A stretch of DNA of 64,000 nt from Turbatrix aceti. Lineage: Eukaryota; Nematoda; Chromadorea; Rhabditida; Panagrolaimidae. This document shows, piece by piece, positions 10,518 to 23,526 of this stretch; position 1 is the first letter of the stretch; every line of letters begins with the position of its first letter. Location of the stretch: contig OZ017766.1 in NCBI GenBank assembly GCA_963969345.1, positions 3,348,001 through 3,412,000 on the forward strand. Direction: 5' to 3'. Below the pieces are notes generated by a model. The model was not told where the DNA came from, made no database searches, and saw only the letters and a program-made list of their open reading frames with translations. A program made the position numbers and the translations under genes.

Positions 10518-11471
10518 CGTCTGAATAGATCGATAGAAAACTGAAAGCAAAAAAAGAGATGACAAAACATAGAAACAGCGGTATTTTGATAGCGAAAAGA
10601 TAAATGAACGGAAAAACAGAGAAATGAATGCACACTTGCAAGTGGAAAGCAGAGGCCACTACGCAACTTTTGTACTCTGGGGTCTGACGTACGTTCCCGT
10701 TGTGACATTTTGGGTTTCCAAAAAAACCAGCATAAACACTGAAAAAACAACAATTTGTTGACTTATTTTAATATACTTACTACGGTATCGTAAACTACAG
10801 TACCGTCAGTGTCGGCATGAAAGCAATCGTTTGACGTACTCAAAATCGGACGGACGCCTTCACATTGTTAACAATGATGCGCGTAATTTTGGACACGCCC
10901 ATATTTTAGGTAAGTCAGGAAAAGTTACGGCACCAATTTTGCCATCGTTTGACCCCTTCAAAGCAGAGAACACTTTTGCGCTACAGAGTGTTCCCAAACC
11001 AAAGATTTTGTTTTCCTTTCGTTTTGTTTTTCGCGAACACCGAACATCTTTTGCTGTCGTGTCCTGGAGGTGCCACCAGTTCTTCCGGCTTGCGTGAGAC
11101 ACGAGCGACGGATTAATTTGTGGGTTATAGCTGGTCTGTGGTGTGATAGTGGCGGTGAAGACTGCGGACAGGCGCGTGATAATCAACCACTCCTTCGGCC
11201 AGAGTGCACCCGGGCCGGACTTTTTTTTGCCGGCAGTCGGCGTCTTTTGGTCGTTTTTCCCGCGTTGCACGCAGGTAGCACGGGAGACTCCGCTCTTCTC
11301 CCCCCGCCACCGGCGACGTCTTCGTCGTCGTCAATTAACCCGAATTGAACAAAAAAACACATCATAGTTGTGGAAGACGTCGTCGTCCTATTCGTGCGAC
11401 TCCTTTCGTTACCTGTCTGCTGTTCAGGTGCCCCTGCGCTACGTGATTTCGATCGATACGCGACGACGACC
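10518..11471. promoter_or_regulatory. Divergent promoter region
   Basis: Region between the minus-strand ribonuclease and the plus-strand TMEM86-like gene. It contains no supported gene. The sequence just before the TMEM86-like ATG is GC-richer with several CGACG repeats. No TATA box or clear element is seen. Confidence 0.45.
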
Positions 11472-12374
11472 ATGCAGCTGCTGCCAACACTCAACCGCAC
11501 GCCTATGATCATCTCGTACGGCGCTGCCGTCCTCGTCGTGCACATCTCGACGAATGGCTTCCAGACGAAGGCGCCGATCCTCTACGTCACACCCATGATG
11601 CTGCTCGTCTTCATGACGCTCTGCACCAAGATGGTGTGGCGGAAGAAGGCTGCCATGATCGGGTCCTTTTTGACCATAGGTGAGTATTTACGGTTTTTGA
11701 GGTTCCTGCGCACGGGGATTAGCCTTTCTGAAGTCAAACATGATAGTGATTTTGTGAAAGGCAGTTTTTGAGATTCCACAACGCTGCGCATAAGTGCAAA
11801 AGGAACGAAAGTCGTAAAACTCGGTTTTTTTGAACCAATCACAAAACTTTTTTTCTTATCACGAAAAGTCGCAGTTATTTTACCAAATTTTTTATCTGCA
11901 GCATACGGTATCTACTACTGGGCCCTGCTGCCGAAGCACCTGGTGAGCCGTTCGGTCTCCTTCTGCGCGTCCCACATCCTGTACCTGTCGACGTTCGTCA
12001 TGCACATCCGGCACGTCTGGACCAACCTCGCGGTCGCGATGGTTTTGTACAGCTTCGGTCTGCTGATCTACGTGGTCGGCGACCTGTACCGCTCGATCCC
12101 GGTCGTTGTCCTGGCCCTGGCGTCGGACCTGCTGACGATTTCGACGTCCATCGTCGCGGCCGGGTCGCTGTGGAGGAATGGCGTGAAGGGGAGCGGTCGG
12201 TACGAAGCGAACACGGCCGCGCTGCTCCGCTTCATCGGCGTCGGCGTCGAGCTGGTGTCGGCGTCGGTGCTGATGTTCAATCACTTTCTCAATCACGGCA
12301 ACTTCCACAACTACATGCTGCTCTACTACATAGCCCAGTTCCTGCTGTTCATCGCCAACGAACAGATGTTTTGA
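11472..12374 (+). CDS. TMEM86/YhhN-family membrane protein (lysoplasmalogenase-like)
   Basis: Two exons, 11472-11679 and 11902-12374, joined in phase 1, encode 226 residues, the same length as human TMEM86B. That family hydrolyses the vinyl-ether bond of lysoplasmalogens in the ER membrane. About eight hydrophobic segments cover nearly the whole protein, for example APILYVTPMMLLVFMTLCTK, YGIYYWALLP, NLAVAMVLYSFGLLIYVVGD, VVLALASDLLTISTSIVAAG and YMLLYYIAQFLLFIANEQMF. The topology, length and the SHILYL...LYSFGLLIYVVGD arrangement suggest the YhhN fold, but I cannot confirm every catalytic aspartate. The stop lies 52 bases from the stop of the convergent small membrane protein, so their 3' ends probably overlap. 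Confidence 0.6.
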
Positions 12375-12426
12375 GCTATTTTTACTTTGTACACTCTCGC
12401 GGATAAAATTATTAGGAAGCCGCAGC

Positions 12427-12687
12427 TCAGCCGAGCACGAACACGAGAATGAGGATCATCGTGACGCAGACGAACGTCGCGAACGCGACCAGCGCTACCA
12501 TGAAGATGGACACGTGGTGGCCGAACTCGGCGCTGTCTTCCTCGCTCATGCAGCACGGCAGGTAGCTGCACACCTTGGTCAGGTCGATGACGTCCGCGGA
12601 CGCCGAAGACGACCGCGACCACGCATCGTAGTAGTCGTCGAAGACGATGGAGGAGCTCTTGGTTAGGGACTCGTCGCTGACGGGCAT
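12427..12687 (-). CDS. Small single-pass membrane protein, 86 aa
   Basis: A single-exon ORF from ATG at 12687 to TGA-type stop at 12427. The first 55 residues are hydrophilic and serine/aspartate-rich with a cysteine motif SYLPCCMSEED. Residues 60-85 form one strong transmembrane helix (IFMVALVAFATFVCVTMILI) ending two to five residues before the C-terminus. No family recognised. Coding is supported by third-position GC bias like its neighbours, a plausible ATG and a promoter-like cluster about 100 bases upstream. It could be a tail-anchored protein. Confidence 0.6.
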   Translation of the reverse strand: MPVSDESLTKSSSIVFDDYYDAWSRSSSASADVIDLTKVCSYLPCCMSEEDSAEFGHHVSIFMVALVAFATFVCVTMILILVFVLG

Positions 12688-12767
12688 TTGTTGAGCGCAA
12701 AAAAATCAATCACTTTTGGTCGGGAAAAAATCGATTACGACAACTCGCGTTGACGGTCGGTTTTGAG

Positions 12768-12806
12768 AGAGGTGATAAGAATGTTTCACCTGAGCTGACT
12801 CAGGTT
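12768..12806. promoter_or_regulatory. GATA site and AP-1/MARE-like palindrome
   Basis: About 100 bases upstream of the small membrane protein gene lie AGGTGATAAG (GATA type) and, 10 bases on, ACCTGAGCTGACTCAGGT. The second is a 7-bp inverted repeat containing TGACTCA, the AP-1/Maf half-site. The pairing suggests stress or tissue-specific control, as an inference only. Confidence 0.4.
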
Positions 12807-13010
12807 GATCAATTTTGACGCCAGCCGGTGCACGCTAGTCTTGTCTCTCTGAGGTGTCCGAAATTCAACACACTATCAAAACTGCGATGAATTCATTTTC
12901 GTCCATAAATACAAACACAATACATACACACAAAATACCACGTTTAAACAACGGCACAATCGTCAGTCGCTTGGCCTTGATCATTGCACGGGAGGAATAC
13001 ATTAATTGGA

Positions 13011-16000
13011 TTACTTAGGAGCGGGATGCTCTTTGGAATAGATCATCTCTGAGCACTGGATGACACAGGACGTGTCCCGTTGGATCTCGCGCAGCGTGTA
13101 CTTTGCGAGCAGCTTTTCGCAGTCAAAGACGCGGATGGGATGGCATTCGAGCTGAAACATCCTCCCCGTAAGCCAGGTAACAACAAATTGTGACTTACGC
13201 CTTCGCCGGTGCAGGTGCAGGTGACGCAGGGAGTCACGTTGGACGTCTGACCCGCGTTGATGCGGATACCGTTAATCTGGCAGTAAGCTGCAAAAAAAGT
13301 TGTTCACCAGAAAAGATGCCTTCAAACTTACGAGTTTCGCGCCAGAATTCCAAATTGATGCGATCAAAGTCCTTGCAAGCCACCTGAGCGTTCCTAAAAT
13401 CATTCTCGATTGTTCTCCAGTGTCCTGAATTTTGAAGACTTACATCAGGTCATCGGGCATGTCGAAAACGTGAGGCTGGATAGTTCGCAGGTATTTGCTC
13501 GTCTGACACAGAATTTTCGCGAGGGTCATTTTGCGGATCTCTTGCAGCTGGCCTGGAAATCCGTGTGTCAGAAAAAAAAACTTGTTTAGAGAACTCACTC
13601 GGGTTAAATCTGGCAGCAGCGTTGGAGTTTTCGTAGTAGAAGCGATCGCACTTCTTGAGCCTCTTGAACTGCTCCGCGAGAAGGCATGACATCGTGGGGC
13701 CAAGCTGCAAGTGCCAGTTTACTCCTTGCTTCGCAGATTTTTACTCTTCAAAAACTCACCAACGCGCCCTTCGCAGGTCGCTCGGACGTGATGCCAGGGA
13801 ACAAGTCAATGTCGTTAACGTCCTCGTAGATGGACTGCAACGCAGCGACGGCTTCTGCGTCCATATCAGCGAGCAGGTCGGTGAAGCGCTTGGCCTTGGG
13901 CTTGCCACAGAGGTCGCGGAAGCTGTTGTACGACTGCACGCCGTGGTCCCTGGCGCGGAGGATGTTGAGAGCGATGAGGTCCATGCCGGACTTGGCGAGG
14001 CCGCGTTTGGCGAAGAGGTTGTTCCGGATGGCGCCCGAGATGTGCCGGTCAAAGGCCATGCTCGGCGTGCCCAGCAGACCCATGAGGATGGTGTCGAGGC
14101 CGCCGGCGGACGTGTTGTAGAGGGGCTCGACGTGGCCAAAGTGCTGCGAGAGGTCGATGGGCGAGGTCGTCTGGCGGTAGTTGAAGTCCATGCGGGGGAA
14201 CATCTGGCGCACCAGCGTGTGGCCGAACCGGTAGGCCGCCGTCGCGAAGGGATGCGAGATGGCCGCGTCGCAGGAGTCGTCGTAGCCCTCGTAGTAGCCG
14301 GACTTGAGCGTGACCAGGTCGTAGTCATGGAGGATGTCCAGGCCGATGAGTTTGGGCAGGAACTCGGAAAACACGATGTGCTGCAGCTGGGCGACGTGGA
14401 TGCGCCGGGCTTCCTGGAAGAGGCGCTCGTCGTTCCAGTGCGGGTTGATCTTGCCGAGTGCCGTCGCCAGCCGGTTGTGCTCCCGGATGAAAAGCGTGTG
14501 CATGACTGTCAGCCCGGGCTGATGGCTGTTTCTCTCGTCTCCCGCGACGAAGCACGGGTGCGAGGGCAGCGAGCGGCAGTCCTTCTCCTGGTTGCCCTGA
14601 GGCAGCGTGACCTGGTCCAGGTCGCCATAGAGGTCTGTGAAATTCATCAGGCCCCGCTGGAAGAGTCTCAGCGTGTTCGCCTCGCACAAGGTGCTGCCGT
14701 AGACGACCGAGCCGTCGATGAAGGCCGTCAGCTGATTGAGTTGGTTACGGTAACCCAAGTTCAGCTGCCCGAGAAGCGACCGCGCGAACGACAGGCATTT
14801 AGGCTCGCCGTTGACGTCCGTCGTCGGGAAAAACGGATCGCCAGCCTCAACGCGCAGGGGCATGCAGTGCACCGAAATCGTCTGCGGCGAGTCGCACCGA
14901 CTGCAGTTGAGGATCTCGTCGTTCGGGCCGCGCGACACCGGCGAGTGCGTCAACTCGTGATCGATGAGCTGACCGAACTGCATGACCATGTGCGTGAACT
15001 TGACGTGGGTGGCGTTGACGTCGAAGTGGACCGCATTCGAGATCTGCCGGGCGTTGGGCAGCAGACCTCCAGAAACCGCGCGCGAACGAGGAGCGTCGAA
15101 GCCGTCGTCGTAGACGGGCGACATGAGATGCTTGAGCGGGGTAAAAGCATTGCCAAAGCCTGGATTCTTCAGGTTGTTGCACCAGCCGGAGAACGAGCGG
15201 AACGGAGAAGTATGGTCGCAGGGGAGGTCTCTGGGAAGGCAGTCATCCACGGTGGACTGGCCGTCCTCGCTAAGGAAGGCCGTGAAGTTGCCGATGAAAG
15301 TGGAGGGGTTGATCCGGGGAAGTAGGATCTTCTGAAGCGACTCAATGTCTAGAGAAGGAAGGATCTCGCCGTCTGGAAGGCTTCCGCTGAAAAATGAAAA
15401 CATCAATTATTTTGGCACCAAAAAATTCTAATTTCTACCCTCTGAGAAGAATTTTTGTGGATTCTAGGAGCAGTGCGGACAGCTTGCTTACTGACTTGGA
15501 TTCCGGCTTGGCCCGCATCATGCTGCCGTACTGGAAGAGAGGATCGCCTTTTTGGAACTCTCGCTGGTCTGAAAAAAAAATTTGTTTTCCATGCACTCCA
15601 AATGAAAACCAACTTTTCTTAATGTTCGACCCTTCGCGCCGACTTTGCTCTTCCAAATTCAACTCGGCCAGCTTGAAAACCTTTTCAATGGTCGCCTCAG
15701 AAATCGGCATGGTGAGGTCGTTGCTGCCGTCCTTCCACGCGGTCAGATCCATGGAGCGGACCAACTGGGAGTCGCACGAGACGGGGTAGTTGTCAAAGTT
15801 GTCGGCCAGAAGGAAGGAATTCAGCTGGACGCGATTCACGCTGGGACCGCCGTGGTCGCAGACGAGGCGCGCGAACGAGACAGACCTGATCTGGGCGAGT
15901 TGGTCTGGGGTGAAGGCGGACCCGGCAAAGAAGTTTTCGTAGAAGTATCGGTCGCCTGTTCGGAGCTTGCTGAACTGCTGTCCCAGAATGCACGTCAGCG

Positions 16001-18018
16001 TCGGTCCGAAGAGGGCCCCCTTGAGGGGTTTTTCCGCCAGGATGCCGACGAGCAAGTCGACGTCTTCAACGTAGGGATAGACCTTGGCAATGGTGCTCAC
16101 GACCTGCGGATCGATGAGCTGGCTGCTCAGATCGCGGAAAGAGAGGATCTTGGGCGTGATGTCGCACGCCGTTCGCATCTGGAGGTACGTAGGCAGGCCG
16201 TGCTCTCGCTCGCGTTGAAGGGTCATCGCGGCGAGATCGAGGCCAATGTTGGCAAAGTGGCCCCGGAGGAACTTGCCTCGGAAGTCGGGGTCCAGGTGAA
16301 GCCCGGGCTCAGAAGCCGGGATGCGCAGCAGCTGCGACAGCAGCGATCCGACGCCGTGGGGCTCATAGAGGCTGTCAGGGTTGTTGAACTTGGCGCCAAA
16401 AGGAGTTTTGGGGGCACCTAGCAGACTAAAAGCAACGGTCGTGGCGAGAGTTGCAAATGAGTTCAGAGCAGTGGCGTCGACCGAGCTGTCGTAATTGGCG
16501 CTGTGGCCATCGTTTCGAACATTCAGTTTGTATTTTCTGAAAAAAATCCTTTTTTTCAACAAATAATCGTTTTTTTAGTGCAAAATAATTTCAAACATCA
16601 CCTACTTGATGCCCTGCTGACCCAAAAGAACAGGCAGGAATTCGGAATACGTAATATGTTGAATCTCGCCAATAACAATTTTTCTCGCTTCCTGGAAGAT
16701 GCGTTCCTCGTTCCAGTGAGGGTTGAGCTGCTTCAGTGTTCTAGCTAGTCTGTTGTGTTCTTTGACGAAAAGCAGATGAAAAACAGAAATTTCAGGTAAA
16801 ACATTGGCGTCGTTGGACCCTGTCAAAAAACACTTGTTCTTGAGCGCGGATTGGCAGTACGTGAATGAAGCAGGGTCGTGGGGCAACAACTCGGCGCCAA
16901 AGTGATACGTCTGCAGCATGCCTCCTCTGGCTCCGCTCCTGAGCGCATTGAGGCGGCTGATTGTCGTGCCGTAGATTCCGGAGGCATCGAGGTAGCTGGA
17001 GGCAAAGTTGGCCTGTTCACGCGAGCCGAGTTGGCAGTGCTTCCTCGGCGACGGCAGACTTCTGGTCATCGGCAGACAGCTGACTCTCAGGTCCTGGTAG
17101 TGGGAATCGGTGGAATCCAACTTGATGGGAATGCACTCCGGATGGGTGAAGTTGTCTTCACAGCAAGGCAGCTCCGAGGCGAAGCCCAGTTGTGCGACGT
17201 CCGAAGCAATGAAGGCCAGCCAGTAGGGGGTGAGCTCTGACACGTGCTCATGCGGGGCACCCTTGGCAGCGAATACTTCCAAGGACACTTTTCGGGGGTT
17301 CGGTAGAGAAGTGCCGACGCGACTCACTCTGGCAGTCGAAACGCCGTCTGCGTAGCAAACACGATCGATGCGAGTCAGGGGCTGGAACACCGAGCCCCAC
17401 ATCGGGTGCTGGACGTTGTTGCACGCGCCGCTGAGCGAGCGGAACTCGGTCATGGAGCACGACTCGGCGCCAAAGTCGGGGCAAATCTTGCCCAGACCGG
17501 TGTTTTCTATGCTTTTGGCACTGAGTCCCAGAGCGATGTCTGTCTCTCGGAGACCAAAGTTCCTCAGCTTCTTGGCCACCATTGTAGCCACGTACGCAGC
17601 TTCACTCACGTTTGCTGCAATTTCTGGAACAGGGTGGATGTGATCGAACTGTCGCAGCGCGTTGTTCAGAGGAGTTGCTGAAAAAAAACAAAATTATTGG
17701 GGTAAGAAATCACTTTTCAAACTCACTGTCTCTGAATCCAGCGGCCAGGTGTCTGACGCCTCTCGCACTTGTCAAAGACTGCACCTCATCCATGGCCTCC
17801 TTGGTCATCGCCCGGACGAGCGGTTCTGCGATCTGTTGGTGGTGGTATCTGGCGTTGGGGATTCCAAACGATCGGGGTCGTCCGACGGTCGCGTCACTGC
17901 CGCTGCTTTCACAGGGGACAAATGACTTGCCGCAGGCAATGTGCATGGCTGAAGTCGGCACTGACCATATCGAGGTCACGGCCAGCAGACATCCCGCCAA
18001 AAGGGTATGCCGCTGCAT
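13011..18018 (-). CDS. Tandem double animal haem peroxidase, 1,516 aa, first domain degenerate
   Basis: Secreted animal haem peroxidase with two domains. Ten exons in continuous phase: 18018-17727, 17677-16606, 16536-15614, 15568-15439, 15386-13760, 13704-13599, 13552-13444, 13393-13332, 13287-13199 and 13151-13011. A signal peptide ([20 protein letters not shown]) opens it. Domain 1 (about 130-690) retains the fold ([32 protein letters not shown]) but has WLAFIASD where QxxDH is expected, NSFATL at the proximal-His site and K for the catalytic Arg. Domain 2 (about 830-1370) keeps [13 protein letters not shown], the REHNR arginine and YRFGHTLVR proximal His, so it should be active. A cysteine-rich C-terminal module ([15 protein letters not shown]) resembles a VWC segment. 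The 15438-15387 intron joins the two halves with correct phase. Double peroxidases are known from nematodes. An ATG at 18054 is also possible. Confidence 0.9.
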
Positions 18019-19094
18019 CCTGGCAGTGATTGTTGCCTGGAAACTGGATTCCACAAATGATGCGTTTCAGTAGAAATCGAAACTGTGCATCATCCTCGAA
18101 AACTTGGGATGTTTAACGGCCTCATGCTGTTCCTTGCCGTAAAGTGAGACAGCCACGGACAGGATCAGGGATAAAAAATGCGCTGAGTCACAATGAACAC
18201 GATGGACACGGTATTTTATTAGGGCTATCAGAATACCCGTTTGCAAACCCCGGTCTAGCAATTAGCCGCGTTCCAGCTGAATTTTCCAGTTTTGCCTCAG
18301 CTCACACTCTTCAACATTGTAAAAACAAGCGTGCAACGAAACACAAAGGTGCCAGAAAAGTTTTAAAAAATTATGAACACAAAAGCAATGGTCATGTTGT
18401 TTTTTGCGCACGTTATATAACCAATCCACGATGAGAGGGTGATTGGGGGGAACAATTACGCATCATCCAGACTAGTATCCACACACGCAGCCACGGCTCG
18501 CTGACAATGAAAGGGACTCTTCCTTATGCTGCCTTAAATTTGAAAGGAAAGACAAAATATCCATGAAACAAACCGGTCGGACTCGGCGACTGGCCCGCCG
18601 TCTCATTGTATGGCCCTACGTGTGCGTGTAACGGTGACGGTTGCGACACATTTTGGTCAAGAGATATCAGCTAAGATAGGCGTCCAGATTTTGTTCGGAC
18701 AAGCCCCGAGGGCCAATGCGGCAGGCACGCGGGTGGGCGGTAGGTAGTCGCCGCTCGGATTGCGCGCATCCACGGTTCGTCACTCAGCTGGTTTGCCGAA
18801 CGTGTTTCGCAATGGATTGCGATTGAACGAGTGCCCGGGCCTTGCGAATTGCTCTCTTTTCTCGTCTTGGGGGAAGACAGGAAGTGACCAAGATATGCAT
18901 AGTTATCAAGATTTTGTTGTGTATCTCGCTTTTTTTGGACGCAAAAAATAACAGTTCAAAGACGAGTTATTTATTGCTGGCACAATCATGCACGCATCTG
19001 TTCCAGTGAAGATGAGACAAAAAAATGTGTCAGTGGCAATGACCGGAAACTCCGGATCAAGCGATATGACGTCTGCGCATTGGTCATCGTAGGA
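18019..19094. other. Intergenic region
   Basis: Region between the 3' end of the NAA60-like gene and the start of the peroxidase (both minus strand). Contains TTTATT near 18967, the likely poly(A) signal of the NAA60-like gene, and the peroxidase promoter. No ORF here has family similarity. Confidence 0.5.
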
Positions 19095-19895
19095 CTAGAT
19101 TTTTGCCGTCGGCGGCGTCAGACTTTTGACGTACATGTACGCGTGGCGACCTTCGTTGTAGTAGCTGAAACAGGTACCCTGGTCAGTTGATGTTTACGTT
19201 ACTGTGCAAAAATAGACAAATGTGTTTTGCTGGATCAATGCGTTCTGCACGCGTGGATCTTGTTTGGAAAATAAATGACTTCTAAACATTTTCTTGAAAC
19301 ATACTCTTTGACGAAGGCTTCTTGATGAAAGCCATTTTTTTCGTAGAACAATATCGCCTTGGTATTTTCGACCTTGACGTGGAGACAGACGGCTTTGGAG
19401 CCCTGCGTCTCGAGTTCAGCGATGAGATGGTTCATGAGTTTGCTGCCGATGCCGTGGCGCATGCTGTCAGGACTGACGGCTATGGCAGAGATATACGCAA
19501 TATACTTGTCGAAGCGTTCGATCAATGCTTTTTCTTCCTTGCTGTTCGACAGGCAGAACTCGCCGAGGGACTTCATGGAGCGGCGGGCGATCACGAAGCC
19601 CACGAGCTTCTGGTCCTCTGCAGTGAAAACACCGAGCGAACGGAAGACTTTGCGGTCAGTAAAGGCAGCGATGAAAAAATCCATCGGGTAGTAGATGGGA
19701 AAGGATATGAGACTCAGTCTGAAATGTTCAAAGGTGAATTTTTAAATCGGTCGCTTTTGCGAACTCTTTGGCTTTGATGGCATCGTCGCGCGTCATCTCA
19801 CGCAAAATCAACCTGCCATCATCGAAGACTATTATGTCCTCGCTATCCTTCGAACAAGCCAATCCCTTCTTAGACAGTGTCAGTTTGCTGCCCAT
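19095..19895 (-). CDS. GNAT N-acetyltransferase, NAA60-like
   Basis: Three exons, 19895-19765, 19718-19305 and 19164-19095, give 204 residues. NAA60 acetylates the N-termini of transmembrane proteins facing the cytosol, at the Golgi. The acetyl-CoA loop is RHGIGSKLM, preceded by AYISAIAVSPDSMRHG (the core strand) and followed by VCLHVKVENTKAILFYEKNGF. The feature that points to NAA60 rather than other GNATs is the FPIYYPMDFF segment near residue 50, equivalent to FPIEYP, and the ending KDYYNEGRHAYMYVKSL, equivalent to the NAA60 YYY...YVLYI segment. The protein stops soon after, so the C-terminal amphipathic Golgi-binding helices of the vertebrate protein are mostly missing. The first intron is about 46 bp. 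Confidence 0.75.
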
Positions 19896-22800
19896 GATCA
19901 GTCGTCAGTTGTTGGCAGAAATTTGATCAATTTCTGATACTTTGTATGTGTCATCGAAATTTACATGTGTTAAGATGCGAGATGCTCCATTTCACGATCG
20001 GTCAGTGAAGCGCCATCGATCCAGGCAATCGTGAATGTGGGGACTTTGTTTTAGTCAGAAGCAAAGGAATTTGTTGATGCTGGATTATTTTTTGTTATTT
20101 TGTATCCTTTTCCCAATTCACAATATACTTTCTTGTCACAGCCCCATGAGAAAAAAATCTAATGTTGTTAGCAGATTTTAAACATGGAAGAGCATCTCGT
20201 GATCAATTTTGTGTAATTCCCCCTGAATGGTTCTGGCACACCCTTTGCTTACGTCTGGCGATCATGATCTGCTTAAATTAAGGGTCTTGCAGCCAGACTC
20301 ATTGCGAGGTTGAAGACGTATCGGAAAGACGAGGAAATGCGTGTTTTTCATCCGGATGCAAGTTCGTATACCTCTTGCATTCAGCGCAGCAAAAAACTTA
20401 CACACCGAGGACCGACTGTCAATGAGTCTGTGCATTGTTAACAAACAAACTTGGGTCACAATCAAACTCGTCTAAAAATAGCTCTCACACAGTCTTCCTC
20501 TTCCTCGTTTGTTTGAGTACAATTTTTTTTCCGTTTTTGGTGCGCGGATTAACCTGCGTGGACCTGGGAGGGGGCGCATCCCTTTCCTCCCCAACGGGCC
20601 GCCGTTGTTTGGTTTACCTATTTTGGACGACCGAACAGCGCTTAAATTTAGCAACTTTTTCAAACAGAGCGACCGACAAACCGTTCCCGCCGCGGTAGCA
20701 GGGTGGTTGCGAGAGTGTCACTGTCCAACTGTCCGAGAGTCTTTGCAGGCAAAGAAGAGTCTGGGTTTGAGGCCAGGTGAGTGATCGAAGAAGGACTTGC
20801 ATCCATCCCGGACCGCGCTTGGCTAGCGCGTTCACCAACGACGCTCATTCAGGCCGCCGTTGCCCGGTCGTCCGATGTGTAAATATTTAGACGATTTTTT
20901 GTTCCTTTTTCTTCCTCCCCCCGTGCAACCACGGGCCACCGCCGCTACCTGCGTACCTGCGCGTCTTTCTCTTAGCTCTCCATCACCGTTGCTGTCACTG
21001 TCGCCGATTCCCGTCATTGATTCCCGTGGTGGCCGATGAAGCCGCCCCAGACCTTCCCTATGACTTAGTATGCGCCGACCCGGCTCGTTACCCTCCTCTC
21101 TGCTTTTTTGATCTCTTTTCGTTGCTTCTCGTTCACAGAAGTGCGGACAACGCGACTCGGTTTGACTCATACTCCATAGCTTACGAGATTTGCGGTTTGT
21201 ATCGCAGCAGGCTATCGATTTTGCGTTTAAATGGATTGATTTGTCGTCATCTGCGATGATGTGATCCAATGCGCGGTGCACCGAGCGATGAACATCAGAG
21301 GGTCTGCATAAATCGTCGCGTCACTTGATTTTGTTCCCATGTGGGATCATAGCCGATTGAACCACACTTTTGAACACCCATTTATCGCGTCAGTGTTCAC
21401 TTGGGCACATTTTACTGCTTGGACTGCCTTCTTTCATATTTAGTTTTGCCTTTGGGGCCGTGCACTGTCACCTTGGCATCCCAGTACTCAAAAAAGTTTT
21501 TTTATTGCTGCAATTTGTTAATGATACTCTGTTTCTTGTGTTTCTTGTCGACTAAACACCAAATTTTTTGTAACGCAATTATTTCACGTGCATCGTACAA
21601 TTTCCAGTCGACATCAGCACTTCATTTTTGAAATACCGATTTACGAAATCTTGTTTTGTTTTTTTCCTGCGCAAGAAAACATGACCCAGTTCAAGGCTGG
21701 GGTTCAAGGCGTTCCTTGTCAGAGGACTTTTTTTGAGGCGCAAGTCTATTTTTGTAAACGCTTGGATTTGGCGCAATAAACCGTGTCCTGCCTGAACTGT
21801 CATAAAAGAGCGTCACGTCGCCGCTTCTTTCACAACACGTCGTCGGGAATCAGGATATATATCATTTTTGATACCCTAACCGGCCGGTTACCTGTGTATC
21901 GGTGAATGAATGACTTTCGAGGGGGAGACGAAACGAAGCGATGAAAAACAATAAGGTGTGCATGTGTGCGACTAAAATAGAAATTGTAAATACCCTGTCG
22001 TAGAGGGTCGCGGTGTTAGGGGTCTGAGAACTGCTGTTCCTACCTGGACCGCTTATTGCGCGACGAGGAGCGCCTTATCGATGCAACCCTTCGAATCACG
22101 CTGCTTGTCTCCAGCTGCGGCCTGTACGCGGTTGCTTACCTGGCACCTTTTGCGTGTGCCTCCGCAGTGAGCTTTTGGTCTATCTCGACTCATCGTAACC
22201 CTCCAGGGGGGCCCGGCTCTCGTTTAACGAAGCCGAGCTCTTACTCAGATCCCTGGGGCGCTCTGCGCTTGTTTTTTGTTGTTCTGTGCCGCTGAACTGT
22301 GGCCTGATTCTCTGCATTGGGCCTTTTGGTGCCCTGATGCTTCATACTTTGCTGCTTCTCATTCTTCTCGCTCCAAATTGTTTGCTGAGCTCAGCTGAGG
22401 TCTTTGCAAGGTGGTTTTTGCACTTCACCCTAATTGACTGCATGCTGGTTGTCTACAAGCGCCTTCATTGTTGTCACTTGACCTCACAAACCCGTCAAAT
22501 AATCCCCCTCGGCGGTTTTATCGCTGCAAGCGAGGTGTTATCAACAAATTTTTATTTTTAGGAATGTTATTCAATTTTTATTTGTACAAGAATTTGTTGT
22601 TTGTACTTTCCTGTGTGCATTGATCGGTTCGGGTGATCGCGCGTGTCTTCAAGATCGATTGAAGGCTGGCTGACTTTTGTTGCTTCTCGCGGACCAAGCT
22701 AATATAAATTGGGGGTCTCCAATGTTGAAATTGTCGACATTTTTTGTCAAATGCCAGGCTTTTTTCAAAAAATGTTATTTTTAAAAATTTTTTTCTTTCG

Positions 22801-23526
22801 TGATGAAAAGCATCGTTTTTTGCGTTGCTTATTTCCTTTTTGTGTTTTATCCGAGCTTGACTTATCGAGATAAAATGTGAACACAATGCGAAATAGGTCT
22901 GATTTGGGCATAGTGCATTGTTTTTTGTGTCTGGGATTGTTCCATCGAACTGTTTCGGCTGCTGCACTTTTTTGAAGCACTTTTGGGGCACAAAAAGAAA
23001 TTAATTAATGAAGTAACTGAACGCATGCTGTCATTTTGTACCGTTGAAAACTTTAATCCCTACTTTTGAATTTTTTTCTCCAAAATAGAAACATTTCGGG
23101 TGCTCATGAGTCAACTACATTTTTTTGGGTCGAGTTTGATGTGGTTCGTGCTTGTCATTTTTAAGGGGATCCTTTGATAGGTGATAAGAGTGTAACATGT
23201 TAATTGCTCATTAAAAACCCCACCGACTGTTTTTAGTGAACGAAATACAGTAGGAGTTTTTTAATTGCCCCAGAAATCACGAATACGCTAAAACATTCTC
23301 GGTACTCAAGTCAGAAAACGCACCTGGGAATCAGTCTTCAGAGTCGGCGCCGAAGCAACTCGCGTTGTCCGATTTTATTTTACCGTGAAATGTGCATATA
23401 TTTTTTTCAGTAAAATTTGTAATCTCTAATTCATTGATACTTTTTTTCGGTGTGATTCAGTCATCTTTGGTCTGCAAAAAACCTGAAACAACGGACTCGG
23501 AAAGCAGAATTTTCTACTTTGCGGAT
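19896..23526. promoter_or_regulatory. Long non-coding 5' region of the PKA catalytic gene
   Basis: About 3.6 kb with no supported coding exon on either strand. Features seen: a strong donor GCCAG|GTGAGT at 20775-20781 without an upstream ATG in a usable frame, so possibly a non-coding first exon; a perfect MEF2-type CTAAAAATAG at 20472-20481; an AGGTGATAAG site near 23180; and an acceptor GATTCAG ending at 23460 that could receive a leader exon just before the ATG at 23527. Confidence 0.4.

Noticed and set aside
13655..15325. 556-codon open frame on the plus strand
   Set aside because: It is the antisense shadow of the large peroxidase exon (15386-13760), caused by strong third-position GC bias. 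The peptide is Val/Arg/Glu/Ala-rich without any fold motif.
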